Source of the DNA: JBBDIJ01 sp040880485
GTDB taxonomy: Bacteria > Bacteroidota > Rhodothermia > Balneolales > Balneolaceae
Direction: 5' to 3'
Length of the DNA stretch: 64,000 nt
Assembly (NCBI GenBank): GCA_040880485.1
Contig: JBBDIJ010000016.1
Span: 1-64,000 of the forward strand
Below, one piece after another: positions 43,817-53,778 of the stretch (positions are counted from its first letter, which is position 1; each line of letters begins with the position of its first letter). The notes under the pieces are model-generated. The model was not told the DNA's origin. It saw only the letters and a program-made list of their open reading frames with translations, and did no database searches. The position numbers and the translations under genes were made by a program.

Positions 43817-45277
43817 CTAGCCCTCCACTCTCTCTACCTGATCGCTTCGAACCGCTTCAGACAGTGCAGTTTTCGCCCTTCCTGTCATCCGGTGCAGATC
43901 GTTGTCGTCCTCTGTCACACGTGTAAATCCGCTTTTTAGCCTGACCTGCACCTGCTCTCCACCTGAGAGGGCGACTGGCCTGATTACCATATCAGATAGC
44001 CGGTCCAGCCAACTCTCTACGGAGTCGGGACGTTCGGACTGCAGAATGAACGTATATATATAGTCGGTATGGAAACCAATAAATCCGGCATAGCCAAATC
44101 GTGCCGGATTCATAGAGGTGACCAGCTTCTTTTGAAGTCTTTGGAGTGTCTCGAGCCGATGTGCCGCACGCAGTTCACGGACATTGTCTACCGTTATAAA
44201 CCCGAACCATGTATGCCTCTCCGAAATTCGACCACTATCTCTTTCTAATTCAAGTGTCTTCTCCCATAACTCCGGTATAAAGCTGCCGTATTCACTGGCT
44301 AAGAAATCCTGGTCCACTCGTGACTCACCCGTATGAATCCGGATAGCCTGTCCGGCCACCCGCAAAAGATTGACAAGTCGGTGTTTAACTGATTCTTTGA
44401 ATATCAGCGGGTTACGGTCATATACGACTGCGACCGCCTGACGGCGGTCACCGATTAACAGAGGGATAGCCAGCGTGGCTCCCTCTGTAGAGCCCTCGTC
44501 CGTCGATATCCTCTTCGGACTTCGGTTAAAATGGATTGCGAATTCCGGTTTACCATTTTGAAGTGCTTCCCGGGCAACTGACTTCTCATCCAGCATCAAT
44601 CCAACCAGTGGTGCGTCAAGAGCCTCTTTTGTAGCCAAAACCGTGCTCCAGGTCTCCATTCCACGGGCAAGAACTACAACACCGCCCGCAGTAAGTAATT
44701 TCTGCATCTCGCCAATGGCCCTGCTCAGAATCTCGACTTTGTGAAGTCGGTCGGAGAGGCTGTCAAGGCCCTCTTCATACTCTTCCCATTCAATCTGGTT
44801 CTCTAACAGATCCGTTAATTCAAGATAGGTGTTAAGAATGTTGAGCAGAGCGTTCCGATAAGCACTCAGTTCAATCTCCATCTCGGCAGCGGGAAGAGGC
44901 TCTTCCGATTCGAGAACAGTGATTGCAACGGTTTCTCCTTGATTAACGAAAGGCACCAGCATGAGGTGACGAACCGGTAGTTGATCGTGATAATGGGAGA
45001 GTTCCTCCTCTGCCAGATCCTTCCCCACCTCAATCTGGCGGATTTGATCGATATCGACCCACTGGTTCAGAAAATGCTCTTCAACTGGCACACGATCCCG
45101 AAACATCACATTGGAAAGTGACGTTGAATGAGTCTCAAGTACGAACTGGGCCCTGCTCCGGTTCACCCAGTGAAGATGCACCATTTTGGCTCCGGTCGCC
45201 TTGCACAACAGCCGGACAACATCCCTCAGGATCTCTTTGAACTCTCGAAGTGCTTTCTGTTCACGTTTGATTGCCAT
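43817..45277 (-). CDS. GAF-domain protein with degenerate GGDEF-like C-terminus
   Basis: A 486-residue cytoplasmic protein. Residues about 10-155 and 190-330 look like GAF-type sensory domains; between and inside them are helical stretches (ENQIEWEEYEEGLDSLSDRL). The C-terminal about 130 residues (from WFGFITVDNVRELRAAHRLETLQRLQ to FTRVTEDDNDLHRMTGRAKTALSEAV) follow the fold order of a GGDEF domain, but the GGDEF signature is replaced by the unrelated FIGFHTDYI, so diguanylate cyclase activity is not expected. It begins 4 bases after the pepF stop, so the pair are coupled. Role is unknown; a signal-sensing or scaffold role is inferred. Confidence 0.6.
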   Translation of the reverse strand: MAIKREQKALREFKEILRDVVRLLCKATGAKMVHLHWVNRSRAQFVLETHSTSLSNVMFRDRVPVEEHFLNQWVDIDQIRQIEVGKDLAEEELSHYHDQLPVRHLMLVPFVNQGETVAITVLESEEPLPAAEMEIELSAYRNALLNILNTYLELTDLLENQIEWEEYEEGLDSLSDRLHKVEILSRAIGEMQKLLTAGGVVVLARGMETWSTVLATKEALDAPLVGLMLDEKSVAREALQNGKPEFAIHFNRSPKRISTDEGSTEGATLAIPLLIGDRRQAVAVVYDRNPLIFKESVKHRLVNLLRVAGQAIRIHTGESRVDQDFLASEYGSFIPELWEKTLELERDSGRISERHTWFGFITVDNVRELRAAHRLETLQRLQKKLVTSMNPARFGYAGFIGFHTDYIYTFILQSERPDSVESWLDRLSDMVIRPVALSGGEQVQVRLKSGFTRVTEDDNDLHRMTGRAKTALSEAVRSDQVERVEG

Positions 45278-45281
45278 CAGT

Positions 45282-47087
45282 CTACTGTACCTCCCTGGCC
45301 AAATCTTCTGCTTCCTCAATCATCTCTTCAAACAGATCCAAACCCTGATGCCAGAACTCCGGGTCTCGTATATCAATCTCAAGTGATGCGATTAACCTGT
45401 GAGGCCAGTCTGACCCACCAGCCCGCAGGAGATCCATATACCTCTCCGGAAATCCCTCCGGATTCTCCCGGTAGCTTTTGTAGAGGGCAAGCACCAGCAA
45501 TTCCCCGAAAGCGTATGCATAGACGTAACCTGGTGTGTGGAGAAAATGGGGAATATAGCTCCACCACAATCCGTACTCCTCTGTGATCTCTACGGAATCG
45601 CCATAGAGCTCCTTCTGGGTTTCCAGCCAGTGCCGGGAAAAATCCGCACTCTCCAGCTCTCCCTCCTTGCGACGGGCGTTGTGAATCCTGTCCTCAAATC
45701 GGTTCATCGAAATCTGGCGAAATACGGTTGCTACCGTATCATCAATTCGACTGACAAGCAGGGCGAGCTTTTCGGCCGGGTCATCCAGCTTTTGCATTAA
45801 CTTGTCGAAAACGAGCATCTCGCCAAAGACTGAAGCAGTCTCGGCGGTCGTCAGCGGAGTTCCGGACTGAAGTTCTCCCTGTCTTCTGGAGAGATATTGG
45901 TGGACTCCATGACCCAGCTCATGAGCCAGAGTCTGTACATCCCTGGGCTGTCCGTCATAGTTCATAAAAATATAGGGGTGTAGATCGGCAACCGTACTTG
46001 CAGAGTAAGCCCCTCCCCGCTTTCCGGGCCTGATAGCTGCATCTATCCACCTGTTATTGAAAAAGTGCTCTGCCACTTCTCCCATTTCTGAGTGAAATGA
46101 GGAGTAAGCGTCCAGAACCATCCCCTTGGCTCCTTCCCATGAAATCGTTTCACGACTCTCTCCTAATGGGGCATATCGATCATAATCCCGCAAAGCATCT
46201 ATTCCAAGCAGCTCCTGTTTCAGGCGGTAGTAGCGCTGAACAAGATCGTAACGGCCGGTGACGGCCCGAATGAGGGAGTTTACCGTTTCAGGATCGGTCT
46301 GGTTGGAGAGATGCCTGGCATGTATCCAGTCTTCATAGCCTCGGAACCCGTCGTCCGTACTTTTATCGGCCAATATTGTATTAAAGACAAAGGTGAGAGA
46401 GTGGCTCATCTCTGAAAGCTTCTTCGAGAAAGCGCCGTGGGCTCTCTTTCTTAAATTGCGATCTCCGCTGTGAAGCTTGCTCAACACCTGTTGTGATGTC
46501 AACTCCTCTCCGTCCAGGAGGAACCGCGCATTTCCGAACGTCTCGTCGAAAAATCGATTCCAGGCCGAACGGCCGGTCACAGCCTTGGCAGAGAGAATCT
46601 GTTCTTGCTCCTCATTCAATGTGTGCGGCTTGTAGAGCCTGGAAACACGCAGGTAGTGTCTATAGGGACGTAATATTTTAGCTTCTACCCACTCCCTGGC
46701 TTTTCCCTCCTCCATCTTTATCCACTCTACATCGAAGAATACCAGCTTCTGTGAAACCTCCGACCCGAGCTCCCGGGATCTCTGAAGGAGTTTCCCCAGA
46801 CGCGCATTTCCGGTATCTGCCGACCAGACCAGCTGGGCATAGGAGCCGATCCTTCGAAGCTTGAGAATCAGTTTTTCATACTCCTGAAGCGCCTTAAAAA
46901 AGCTTTCCGGGCCCATATTTTCCACTTTCCCGCGATAGTTTGCCGCAAAGTTCTCCGCCTCCCGAAGCACCTCTTCACAATCCTTCTCTAAAACGGGGTC
47001 ATCCGGTGATGCGTAAAGATCCGACAGATCCCACACGATCTCTTCCGCTCCGGTCCGATGCTGCTCTCTCTGCTTCTTCCGTGTCAT
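45282..47087 (-). CDS. pepF: oligoendopeptidase F family M3 metallopeptidase
   Basis: A 601-residue zinc peptidase with the M3 signature HELGHG (in TLAHELGHGVHQYLS, about residue 388) and the downstream glutamate ligand region TAETASVFGEML. PepF degrades short peptides in the cytoplasm. The start at 47087 (MTRKKQREQH) is used because homologues begin at the WDLSDLY segment shortly after; 35 upstream in-frame codons look non-coding. It is the first gene of the pepF-GAF pair. Confidence 0.93.
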   Translation of the reverse strand: MTRKKQREQHRTGAEEIVWDLSDLYASPDDPVLEKDCEEVLREAENFAANYRGKVENMGPESFFKALQEYEKLILKLRRIGSYAQLVWSADTGNARLGKLLQRSRELGSEVSQKLVFFDVEWIKMEEGKAREWVEAKILRPYRHYLRVSRLYKPHTLNEEQEQILSAKAVTGRSAWNRFFDETFGNARFLLDGEELTSQQVLSKLHSGDRNLRKRAHGAFSKKLSEMSHSLTFVFNTILADKSTDDGFRGYEDWIHARHLSNQTDPETVNSLIRAVTGRYDLVQRYYRLKQELLGIDALRDYDRYAPLGESRETISWEGAKGMVLDAYSSFHSEMGEVAEHFFNNRWIDAAIRPGKRGGAYSASTVADLHPYIFMNYDGQPRDVQTLAHELGHGVHQYLSRRQGELQSGTPLTTAETASVFGEMLVFDKLMQKLDDPAEKLALLVSRIDDTVATVFRQISMNRFEDRIHNARRKEGELESADFSRHWLETQKELYGDSVEITEEYGLWWSYIPHFLHTPGYVYAYAFGELLVLALYKSYRENPEGFPERYMDLLRAGGSDWPHRLIASLEIDIRDPEFWHQGLDLFEEMIEEAEDLAREVQ

Positions 47088-47373
47088 TAGTTCCCGCACT
47101 TTCCGTTTGGCATGGCTGGTTTCCGGCTGCCAATATAACGAATCGCCGGGCGGGTATAAATGTTCATTCAGTCTAATTGCTCTGGAAGGCAATTCGCGTC
47201 GTATTTTTATCGAATAATGGTTAATTTTATGCAGGACTGGTGAAGCCCCTGTTCAACCGTTGGCCAACCTCCGGTTGTCAAGCTGCAAAAGAAGTTGCCG
47301 GTATGTCTGATATCGTTATCGGCGGCGGCTCACCTGAATCTCAACAACCCGTATCAAATCCCTCACACCTGAC

Positions 47374-50300
47374 GTGAAATCTTTAGAGTCGGTTTTTGGA
47401 CCCAACAGCGCACTTGTAGAGGAACTATACGAACAGTTTCAGGAGAATCCGGACCTCGTTCCCGACTACTGGCGCAACTATTTTAATGAGTTGGAGGGAC
47501 TCGAGGAGAATGGGCCTTCTGAATCAGCGACCAACGGACAAAAACAGAGTGCAGCACCTGTAAAGGGGAAAAAGAAGAAAAAGAAAGAGACAAAAGAGCC
47601 GGATACAAGGGTTCCGGAAGGGGCTCAACTTACGAAATTGAAAGGAGTCTCGGCTAAAATAGCCGAGAACATGGATGAGAGTCTCTCCGTCCCTACAGCT
47701 ACCTCCCTTCGGGTCCTTCCTGTAAAAATGATGATCGAAGACCGAACCATCATTAACCGCCACCTGCTCAAACGGGGTGATCCGAAATCGACCTTCACTC
47801 ACTTTATCGCCTGGGCTGTTGTCTCTGCCCTGAAAGAGTTTCCAAATCTGAACAGCTCATATGCAGTCAATGAGGGGCAGCCACACAAGCTCGACCCTGA
47901 GGCGGTAAATCTGGGAATCGCTGTGGATGTTCAGAACCGGGATGGCTCCAGAAACCTGCTTGTCCCCAACATCAAGGGGGTCAATAAAATGAACTTCAGA
48001 GAGTTTCTTTACGCTTTCAGCGAGCTAATCGACAAAGCGAGAAACGGCAATCTGGAGATCAGTGACTTTCAGAATACCACAATCAGCATCACCAATCCCG
48101 GTACCCTCGGAACCATCTCTTCCGTACCCCGCCTTATGAAGGGGCAGGGGGCGATCATTGCGACCGGAGCCATCGACTATCCCGCAGAATTTCAATCGAT
48201 GTCCCAGGAAGTGCTGAATCAGCTCGGAATCAGCAACGTCATGACCATGACCTGCACCTACGATCATCGAATTATACAGGGTGCAGAGTCGGGGGCTTTC
48301 CTGAAGCGGGTTAACGACTTGCTGAACGGTGCCGATCAGTTCTACGAAAACCTGTTCGCCGATCTTGAAATTCCTTACGAACCTCTCCCCTTCAGCGAAG
48401 ATATGTACTCTGGCCTCCTTGGTGGGAAAGGTAATTCCCTTGAACAGGATCGCCGTGCCATCGCAGTCTGGCGCCTGATCTACATGTATCGGATGAGAGG
48501 GCATGTTCTTGCCAATCTGGATCCGCTGCGTACGGATCCGGGACACAGTCCGGAGCTGGACCTCGGTTACTACGACCTCTCCTTGTGGGATCTGGACAGG
48601 GAGTTCTACTGCGGTGGCCTGGGCGGCTTCGAGACAGCCCGGCTTCGCGACATTATCCGTCTGCTTCGTAACACCTACTGTGGAGCCATCGGTGCCGAGT
48701 ATATGCACCTCCTGGAAACGGAGGAGCGGAATTGGTTACGCGAGAGAATGGAATCGACCACCAACACCCCTAACCTGGAAAAGAAGGAGAAGGAGAACAT
48801 CCTTCATAAACTGAACCAGGCAATGGCGTTCGAACAGTTTCTCCACAAGAAGTATATCGGCCACAAACGATTCTCTCTTGAGGGTGCCGAAACCCTGATC
48901 CCGATGATCCACTTTCTGCTCGGAAATGCCGCTGATGAAGGGGTAGAGAAATTCTTTCTCGGAATGGCTCACCGAGGAAGGCTTAACATACTTGTGAATA
49001 TCCTGAACAAACCCTATCGAAAAGTATTTGCAGACTTCGAGGGAAACATCGATCCCGAAACCATTCAGGGCTCCGGAGATGTAAAGTACCATCTGGGTAC
49101 CAGGGGTGAGTATAAGACGGACAGTGGCAAGACCGTGGAGCTGGAGCTGATGCCCAATCCAAGCCATCTGGAATCTGTGAACCCTATTGTGGAGGGCGCC
49201 ACGAGGGCTATCCAGGATCACTACGATGGCGAAGATTCGACAAGCAAATTCATACCTCTTCTGATGCATGGCGATGCTGCCTTTGCGGGTCAGGGAGTGG
49301 TCGCAGAAACACTGAATATGTCTCAGCTGAAGGGCTACCAGACAGGCGGAACCATTCATGTGATTATTAACAACCAGATTGGTTTTACTACACTTCCGGA
49401 AGATGCCCGCTCTACGGAGTACGCCTCAGATCTGGCCAAAATGATCCTGGCTCCCATTTTCCATGTGAATGGGGACACCCCCGAAGCAGCTGTCCACACT
49501 ATACGAATGGCTCTCGAGTACCGTCAGAAGTTTAAAAAGGATGTAGTGATCGACCTGATCTGTTACAGAAAACATGGGCACAACGAAGGCGACGAGCCCG
49601 CCTTCACCCAGCCCGGCCTCTACAAGGAGATTGATAACCACTCCCCCGTTCGTGACCTCTACATGAAAGAGCTCCTTCGGAAGGGTGAGTTCTCTGAAGA
49701 GGAGATGCAACAGATCTTCGACGAGTTTGACGAGTTACTGCAGCAGGCATTTGAAGATGCAAAAAACAGTCCTGTTCTAACAGTGACCGATCATATGCTG
49801 GAGAGAAAAGAGAAAGATCAGGCCGACAGGGACAAAATTCCGGACACTACCTGCCCGCTCGACGACCTGAAAGAGATCGCAGTAAAACTGAACACTGTAC
49901 CAAAAGAATTTGATGCGAACCCGAAATTGCTTCGACAGCTCGCAAAACGGGTTGAACTGGTAGAAAAGAATGAGAAAAAACTGGATTGGGGTTTTTCTGA
50001 AGCACTTGCCATCGGCTCCATTCTTCGGAATGGAGTTACGGTAAGGCTAACCGGGCAGGATGCAGAACGGGGAACCTTCTCCCACCGGCATGCTGTCCTG
50101 CATGGTACAGATACCAGCCAAAGCTTTGTTCCCTTGAACAATCTTTCGAATGACCAGGCCCGTTTTTATCCTTACAACAGTCACCTGAGTGAGTTTGCAT
50201 CACTCGGTTTCGAGTTTGGCTACAGTGCCGCCAAACAGGATGCACTGGTCATCTGGGAAGCACAATTCGGAGACTTCGCCAATGGCGCCCAGGTCATTAT

Positions 50301-51018
50301 CGACCAGTACATCTCCTCATCCGAGGTGAAGTGGGGTCAGAAAAGCTCACTGGTCATGACACTCCCACACGGTTTTGAAGGACAGGGACCGGAACACTCG
50401 TCTGCCCGCCTGGAGCGCTTCCTGCAACTATGCGCCGAGGATAATATGCAGGTAATGAATCTGACGACGCCTGCTCAATATTTTCACGCACTTCGCAAGC
50501 AATCTCTTCAGGAGAAGAAGAAGCCGCTGATTATCATGTCTCCAAAGAGCCTTCTTCGCCATCCCAAAGCGGTTTGCAGTGTCAGTGAGCTCTCGGAAGG
50601 GTCGTTTCATCCCTTCATTCCAGACCCTGAAGTTCCAAATGGAAAAGGAGCCGAAAGACTGATCATTTGCTCTGGAAAAGTGTATTACGATCTGCTGGAG
50701 TATCGGGAACAGGCCAAAACAAGTACCGTTGCAATTGCCCGGCTCGAGCAACTCTACCCATTTCCGGATCAGGATATTCAAAAACACCTGAAGTCCTACA
50801 AGAATTTGAAAGAGGTCGTCTGGTGTCAGGAGGAGCCTCGAAACATGGGTGGCTGGACGTTCGTCAAGACCCGACTGACAGATCTCCTGAAAAGAGGCCA
50901 AAAACTTGCTTATGCAGGCCGCCTCGCGTCCGCCTCTCCCGCAACCGGCCAGAAAAAAATCCACACTGCCGAGCAGGTAAGACTGGTAAAAGATGCCGTC
51001 GAGGGAGACCTTTTCTGA
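47374..51018 (+). CDS. kgd: multifunctional 2-oxoglutarate decarboxylase/dehydrogenase E1-E2 (Kgd type)
   Basis: A 1214-residue enzyme of the KGD class: N-terminal E1-like segment (FGPNSALVEELYEQF... YWRNYF), a Lys-rich linker (about 65-80), an E2 succinyltransferase core without lipoyl domain (about 90-320; catalytic DHRIIQG, Asp297-His298) and a full thiamine-dependent E1 (about 370-1214; HRGRLNILVNIL, GDAAFAGQG, INNQIGFTT). Mycobacterial Kgd, of about 1227 residues, has this architecture and can make succinate semialdehyde or, with E3 and lipoylated E2, succinyl-CoA. Start is GTG at 47374. No lpd or sucB is adjacent. It is transcribed alone, converging with the pterin synthase gene. Confidence 0.93.
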   Translation: MKSLESVFGPNSALVEELYEQFQENPDLVPDYWRNYFNELEGLEENGPSESATNGQKQSAAPVKGKKKKKKETKEPDTRVPEGAQLTKLKGVSAKIAENMDESLSVPTATSLRVLPVKMMIEDRTIINRHLLKRGDPKSTFTHFIAWAVVSALKEFPNLNSSYAVNEGQPHKLDPEAVNLGIAVDVQNRDGSRNLLVPNIKGVNKMNFREFLYAFSELIDKARNGNLEISDFQNTTISITNPGTLGTISSVPRLMKGQGAIIATGAIDYPAEFQSMSQEVLNQLGISNVMTMTCTYDHRIIQGAESGAFLKRVNDLLNGADQFYENLFADLEIPYEPLPFSEDMYSGLLGGKGNSLEQDRRAIAVWRLIYMYRMRGHVLANLDPLRTDPGHSPELDLGYYDLSLWDLDREFYCGGLGGFETARLRDIIRLLRNTYCGAIGAEYMHLLETEERNWLRERMESTTNTPNLEKKEKENILHKLNQAMAFEQFLHKKYIGHKRFSLEGAETLIPMIHFLLGNAADEGVEKFFLGMAHRGRLNILVNILNKPYRKVFADFEGNIDPETIQGSGDVKYHLGTRGEYKTDSGKTVELELMPNPSHLESVNPIVEGATRAIQDHYDGEDSTSKFIPLLMHGDAAFAGQGVVAETLNMSQLKGYQTGGTIHVIINNQIGFTTLPEDARSTEYASDLAKMILAPIFHVNGDTPEAAVHTIRMALEYRQKFKKDVVIDLICYRKHGHNEGDEPAFTQPGLYKEIDNHSPVRDLYMKELLRKGEFSEEEMQQIFDEFDELLQQAFEDAKNSPVLTVTDHMLERKEKDQADRDKIPDTTCPLDDLKEIAVKLNTVPKEFDANPKLLRQLAKRVELVEKNEKKLDWGFSEALAIGSILRNGVTVRLTGQDAERGTFSHRHAVLHGTDTSQSFVPLNNLSNDQARFYPYNSHLSEFASLGFEFGYSAAKQDALVIWEAQFGDFANGAQVIIDQYISSSEVKWGQKSSLVMTLPHGFEGQGPEHSSARLERFLQLCAEDNMQVMNLTTPAQYFHALRKQSLQEKKKPLIIMSPKSLLRHPKAVCSVSELSEGSFHPFIPDPEVPNGKGAERLIICSGKVYYDLLEYREQAKTSTVAIARLEQLYPFPDQDIQKHLKSYKNLKEVVWCQEEPRNMGGWTFVKTRLTDLLKRGQKLAYAGRLASASPATGQKKIHTAEQVRLVKDAVEGDLF

Positions 51019-51048
51019 ATCACCACTTCACGACTCGCGCAGCAAGTT

Positions 51049-51492
51049 TTACAGACGAGTAGGTAGTTGTAGCCAGGGGCAGTAGGCAGCGCTATTCCGG
51101 TCAGTTTCATGAACATGAACTGAATAGAGAATGGCACCATCTGCCGAGTGCCGTTCCACATCCTCCCTCAACTCTTCAAAAAAGGCTTTGGCAAGATTCT
51201 CAGTCGTGGGGATCATCCCCTTCAAAAAGGGTACATCGAGGTTCAGATTCTTGTGGTCACAGGTCTTGATAACTCTTTCTCTGATGATCTCTTTCAGTTT
51301 TCCCAGCTCTATGATGAACCCGGTATCGGAGTCGGGCTCTCCAGCCACTGTCACTTCGATCACATAGTTGTGACCGTGCCAGTTTGGGTGATTGCAGACA
51401 CCGTACTGTTCACGGTTCCACTCCTCCGACTTGTCGGGATTATGAAGGCGATGTGCCGCATTAAAATGTACTTTCCTTGTTACCTGATTCAC
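51049..51492 (-). CDS. queD: 6-pyruvoyl tetrahydropterin synthase/6-carboxytetrahydropterin synthase family
   Basis: A 147-residue PTPS-fold protein. The zinc histidines are in FNAAHRL and in the NWHGHNY motif; the catalytic cysteine is in YGVCNHPNWHGHNY; ELGKLKEIIRERVIKTCDHKNLNLD and PTTENLAKAFFEEL follow. Bacterial members usually act as QueD in queuosine synthesis, but PTPS activity (biopterin-type) cannot be excluded, and the presence of folE and phhB in the window makes the pterin branch worth keeping open. It follows ftsH by 17 bases, on the same strand. Confidence 0.87.
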   Translation of the reverse strand: MNQVTRKVHFNAAHRLHNPDKSEEWNREQYGVCNHPNWHGHNYVIEVTVAGEPDSDTGFIIELGKLKEIIRERVIKTCDHKNLNLDVPFLKGMIPTTENLAKAFFEELREDVERHSADGAILYSVHVHETDRNSAAYCPWLQLPTRL

Positions 51493-51509
51493 AATCCCTG
51501 TCTTGTTGT

Positions 51510-53648
51510 TCAGTGTTCACTTTTCTTACCAGGTTTTCTCTTGTCAGTGGATTCGCTTCCATCCAACTCCTCGTCATGATTACGACCTGAAGCCTTATTA
51601 TCCGAATCACCCGACAACTCCTCTGATCCACTATTTTCTTTCTTTCCGGCTACAGCAGAACCATTCTTCGTGGTTGACCCGTTCGGTCCGGAGTCGGTTC
51701 GAAGATAGATCCCCTCTGGCGAGTTTCCATAAGGCCTGTCACCCAAAAGGTTACGAAGATCGGCATAGGTCAGGATCTCCTTCTCAAGAAGGTGCCTGGC
51801 CATATTCTCCAGCTCTTCACGATGTTTGTTTAACAACTCTACAGTGCGATCGTAACACTCGCGAATGATGTCCTGAACAGCTATGTCAATTCTCTCTGCC
51901 GTCTTCTCGGAATATCTTTTATTCAATCCGAAACTGCTGTCAGGATTTTTCTCGTCAGTCAATGAGATGTAACCGAGATCCTTGCTCATCCCGAATTCGG
52001 CAACCATTGCATAGGCCATTCGGGTAATGCGTTGAAGGTCATTCTGTGCCCCGGTGGAGATGCGGCTAAATATGATCTCTTCCGCTACTCTTCCTCCAAG
52101 AAGAGCACAGATCTTGTCGTTCAATTCCTCTGTAGTCATCAGGAAACGATCTTCAAGAGGTGTCTGGAGGGTGTAACCGAGAGCTGCCAAACCTCTCGGA
52201 ACAATACTCACTTTCAGAACCGGATCTGTATGCTCAAGAAACCATCCGACTATTGCATGACCAGCTTCATGGTAGGCTACAATCTCTCTTTCGTCCGGGC
52301 TTATGAGTTTGTTCTTCTTCTCCAGACCTGCTACCACCCGTTCAATGGCATCCTGGAAATCTTCCATCTCCACGGCACTCTTGTTTCTTCTGGCCGCCAT
52401 CAAAGCAGCCTCATTACAGAGGTTGGCCAGTTCGGCCCCTGCAAATCCGGGAGTTTGAGAAGCCAGCACTTTCAAATCAAGATCCTCCGCCAGCTTCAAT
52501 TTCTTTACGTGAACTTCCAGTACCTGCACACGGCCGTTCAGGTCCGGTTTGTCGATCAGAATCTGGCGGTCGAAGCGGCCGGGACGCAACAAAGCGCTGT
52601 CCAGTACATCGGGACGGTTTGTAGCAGCCATGATGATGACCCCCTTGTCGGAGTTAAACCCGTCCATCTCACTCAGAAGCTGATTCAGAGTGTTCTCCCT
52701 CTCATCATTGGAGCCCATCATCATGCCGCGGCCCCTGCTTCGCCCGATAGAGTCAATCTCATCTATAAAAACGATACATGGCGCTTTTTCTTTGGCCTGT
52801 TTGAATAGGTCCCGGACACGGGCCGCACCCACTCCTACAAACATCTCTACAAAATCGGATCCGCTCAATGAAAAGAAGGGGACATCGGCTTCTCCTGCAG
52901 TCGCTTTAGCCAGGAGTGTCTTACCTGTTCCGGGCGGGCCTACAAGCAAAACACCTTTGGGAAGGTTCCCCCCCAAACCGGTAAATTTCTGAGGAGTTTT
53001 AAGAAATTCAACCACCTCTTCTACCTCCGCTTTCGCCTCCTCCAGGCCTGCGACATCTTTAAATGACACCATGCTCTCCGACTGCTTGTCGTACAGTGAG
53101 GCTTTGTTCTTACCGATGTTCAGAACCTGTTGACCGGGATTCATCCGTTTGAAAATAAATACCCAGAAAACGATAATCAGTGCGATTGGGATAAGCCAGA
53201 TCAGCATTCCGCTCCACCAGTTTTCATCCAGGCGCACATCATAAACCACTCCGTTGGAGTCCAGAATTGCGCGAATTTCGTCTCCCTCCAGCATAGTGGA
53301 GGTAAAGGATGGGCGGTCGTCTGCGGGGGCTGCCAGGTGCCAGCGCTGCTCCTCTGCTGCAACCGGTTCAACAATCCCCTCTTCTACTGCCGTACCAGAG
53401 TAGTTCCCTTCAATTTCTGATCCGTTAACAATTACAATCTCCTCTACATACCCGTTCTCTACGTACTCCAAAAAAGTACTGTACTTGATTCTCTCTCCCC
53501 TCTGATCGGGTCCGAGATAGATACTGTAGAGAATTATAGCAAAGAATGGCAACAGGTAGAGCCAGAGTGGAAACCGGGGTGGGGTCGATTTCTTCACCTG
53601 TTCCTTCTCTGTTCTCTTCTTATTCTGATTTTTGTCGTCTGGTGTCAT
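51510..53648 (-). CDS. ftsH: ATP-dependent zinc metalloprotease FtsH
   Basis: A 712-residue AAA+ membrane protease. Two membrane helices (about 28-48 and 150-170) flank a periplasmic domain; Walker A GPPGTGKT is near residue 235; the second region of homology includes GRFDRQI; the zinc motif HEAGH is near residue 459. It degrades unassembled and damaged membrane proteins. The C-terminus has a long Ser/Gly/Lys/Asp-rich tail (about 630-712) beyond the usual end (about 640), a mild oddity. It lies between the thiL-like gene and queD. Confidence 0.97.
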   Translation of the reverse strand: MTPDDKNQNKKRTEKEQVKKSTPPRFPLWLYLLPFFAIILYSIYLGPDQRGERIKYSTFLEYVENGYVEEIVIVNGSEIEGNYSGTAVEEGIVEPVAAEEQRWHLAAPADDRPSFTSTMLEGDEIRAILDSNGVVYDVRLDENWWSGMLIWLIPIALIIVFWVFIFKRMNPGQQVLNIGKNKASLYDKQSESMVSFKDVAGLEEAKAEVEEVVEFLKTPQKFTGLGGNLPKGVLLVGPPGTGKTLLAKATAGEADVPFFSLSGSDFVEMFVGVGAARVRDLFKQAKEKAPCIVFIDEIDSIGRSRGRGMMMGSNDERENTLNQLLSEMDGFNSDKGVIIMAATNRPDVLDSALLRPGRFDRQILIDKPDLNGRVQVLEVHVKKLKLAEDLDLKVLASQTPGFAGAELANLCNEAALMAARRNKSAVEMEDFQDAIERVVAGLEKKNKLISPDEREIVAYHEAGHAIVGWFLEHTDPVLKVSIVPRGLAALGYTLQTPLEDRFLMTTEELNDKICALLGGRVAEEIIFSRISTGAQNDLQRITRMAYAMVAEFGMSKDLGYISLTDEKNPDSSFGLNKRYSEKTAERIDIAVQDIIRECYDRTVELLNKHREELENMARHLLEKEILTYADLRNLLGDRPYGNSPEGIYLRTDSGPNGSTTKNGSAVAGKKENSGSEELSGDSDNKASGRNHDEELDGSESTDKRKPGKKSEH

Positions 53649-53778
53649 AATCTCTGTTCTGAAAAAACCGGATAGATTGTTTCACGAGAGTAAGGAAGTA
53701 ATATAACGCTTTTTAAAGATCTCCCCGTTGTTTCACTCTCTGGCATCGGAAGCCGATTCATTGAAGGCGGCAATATTT

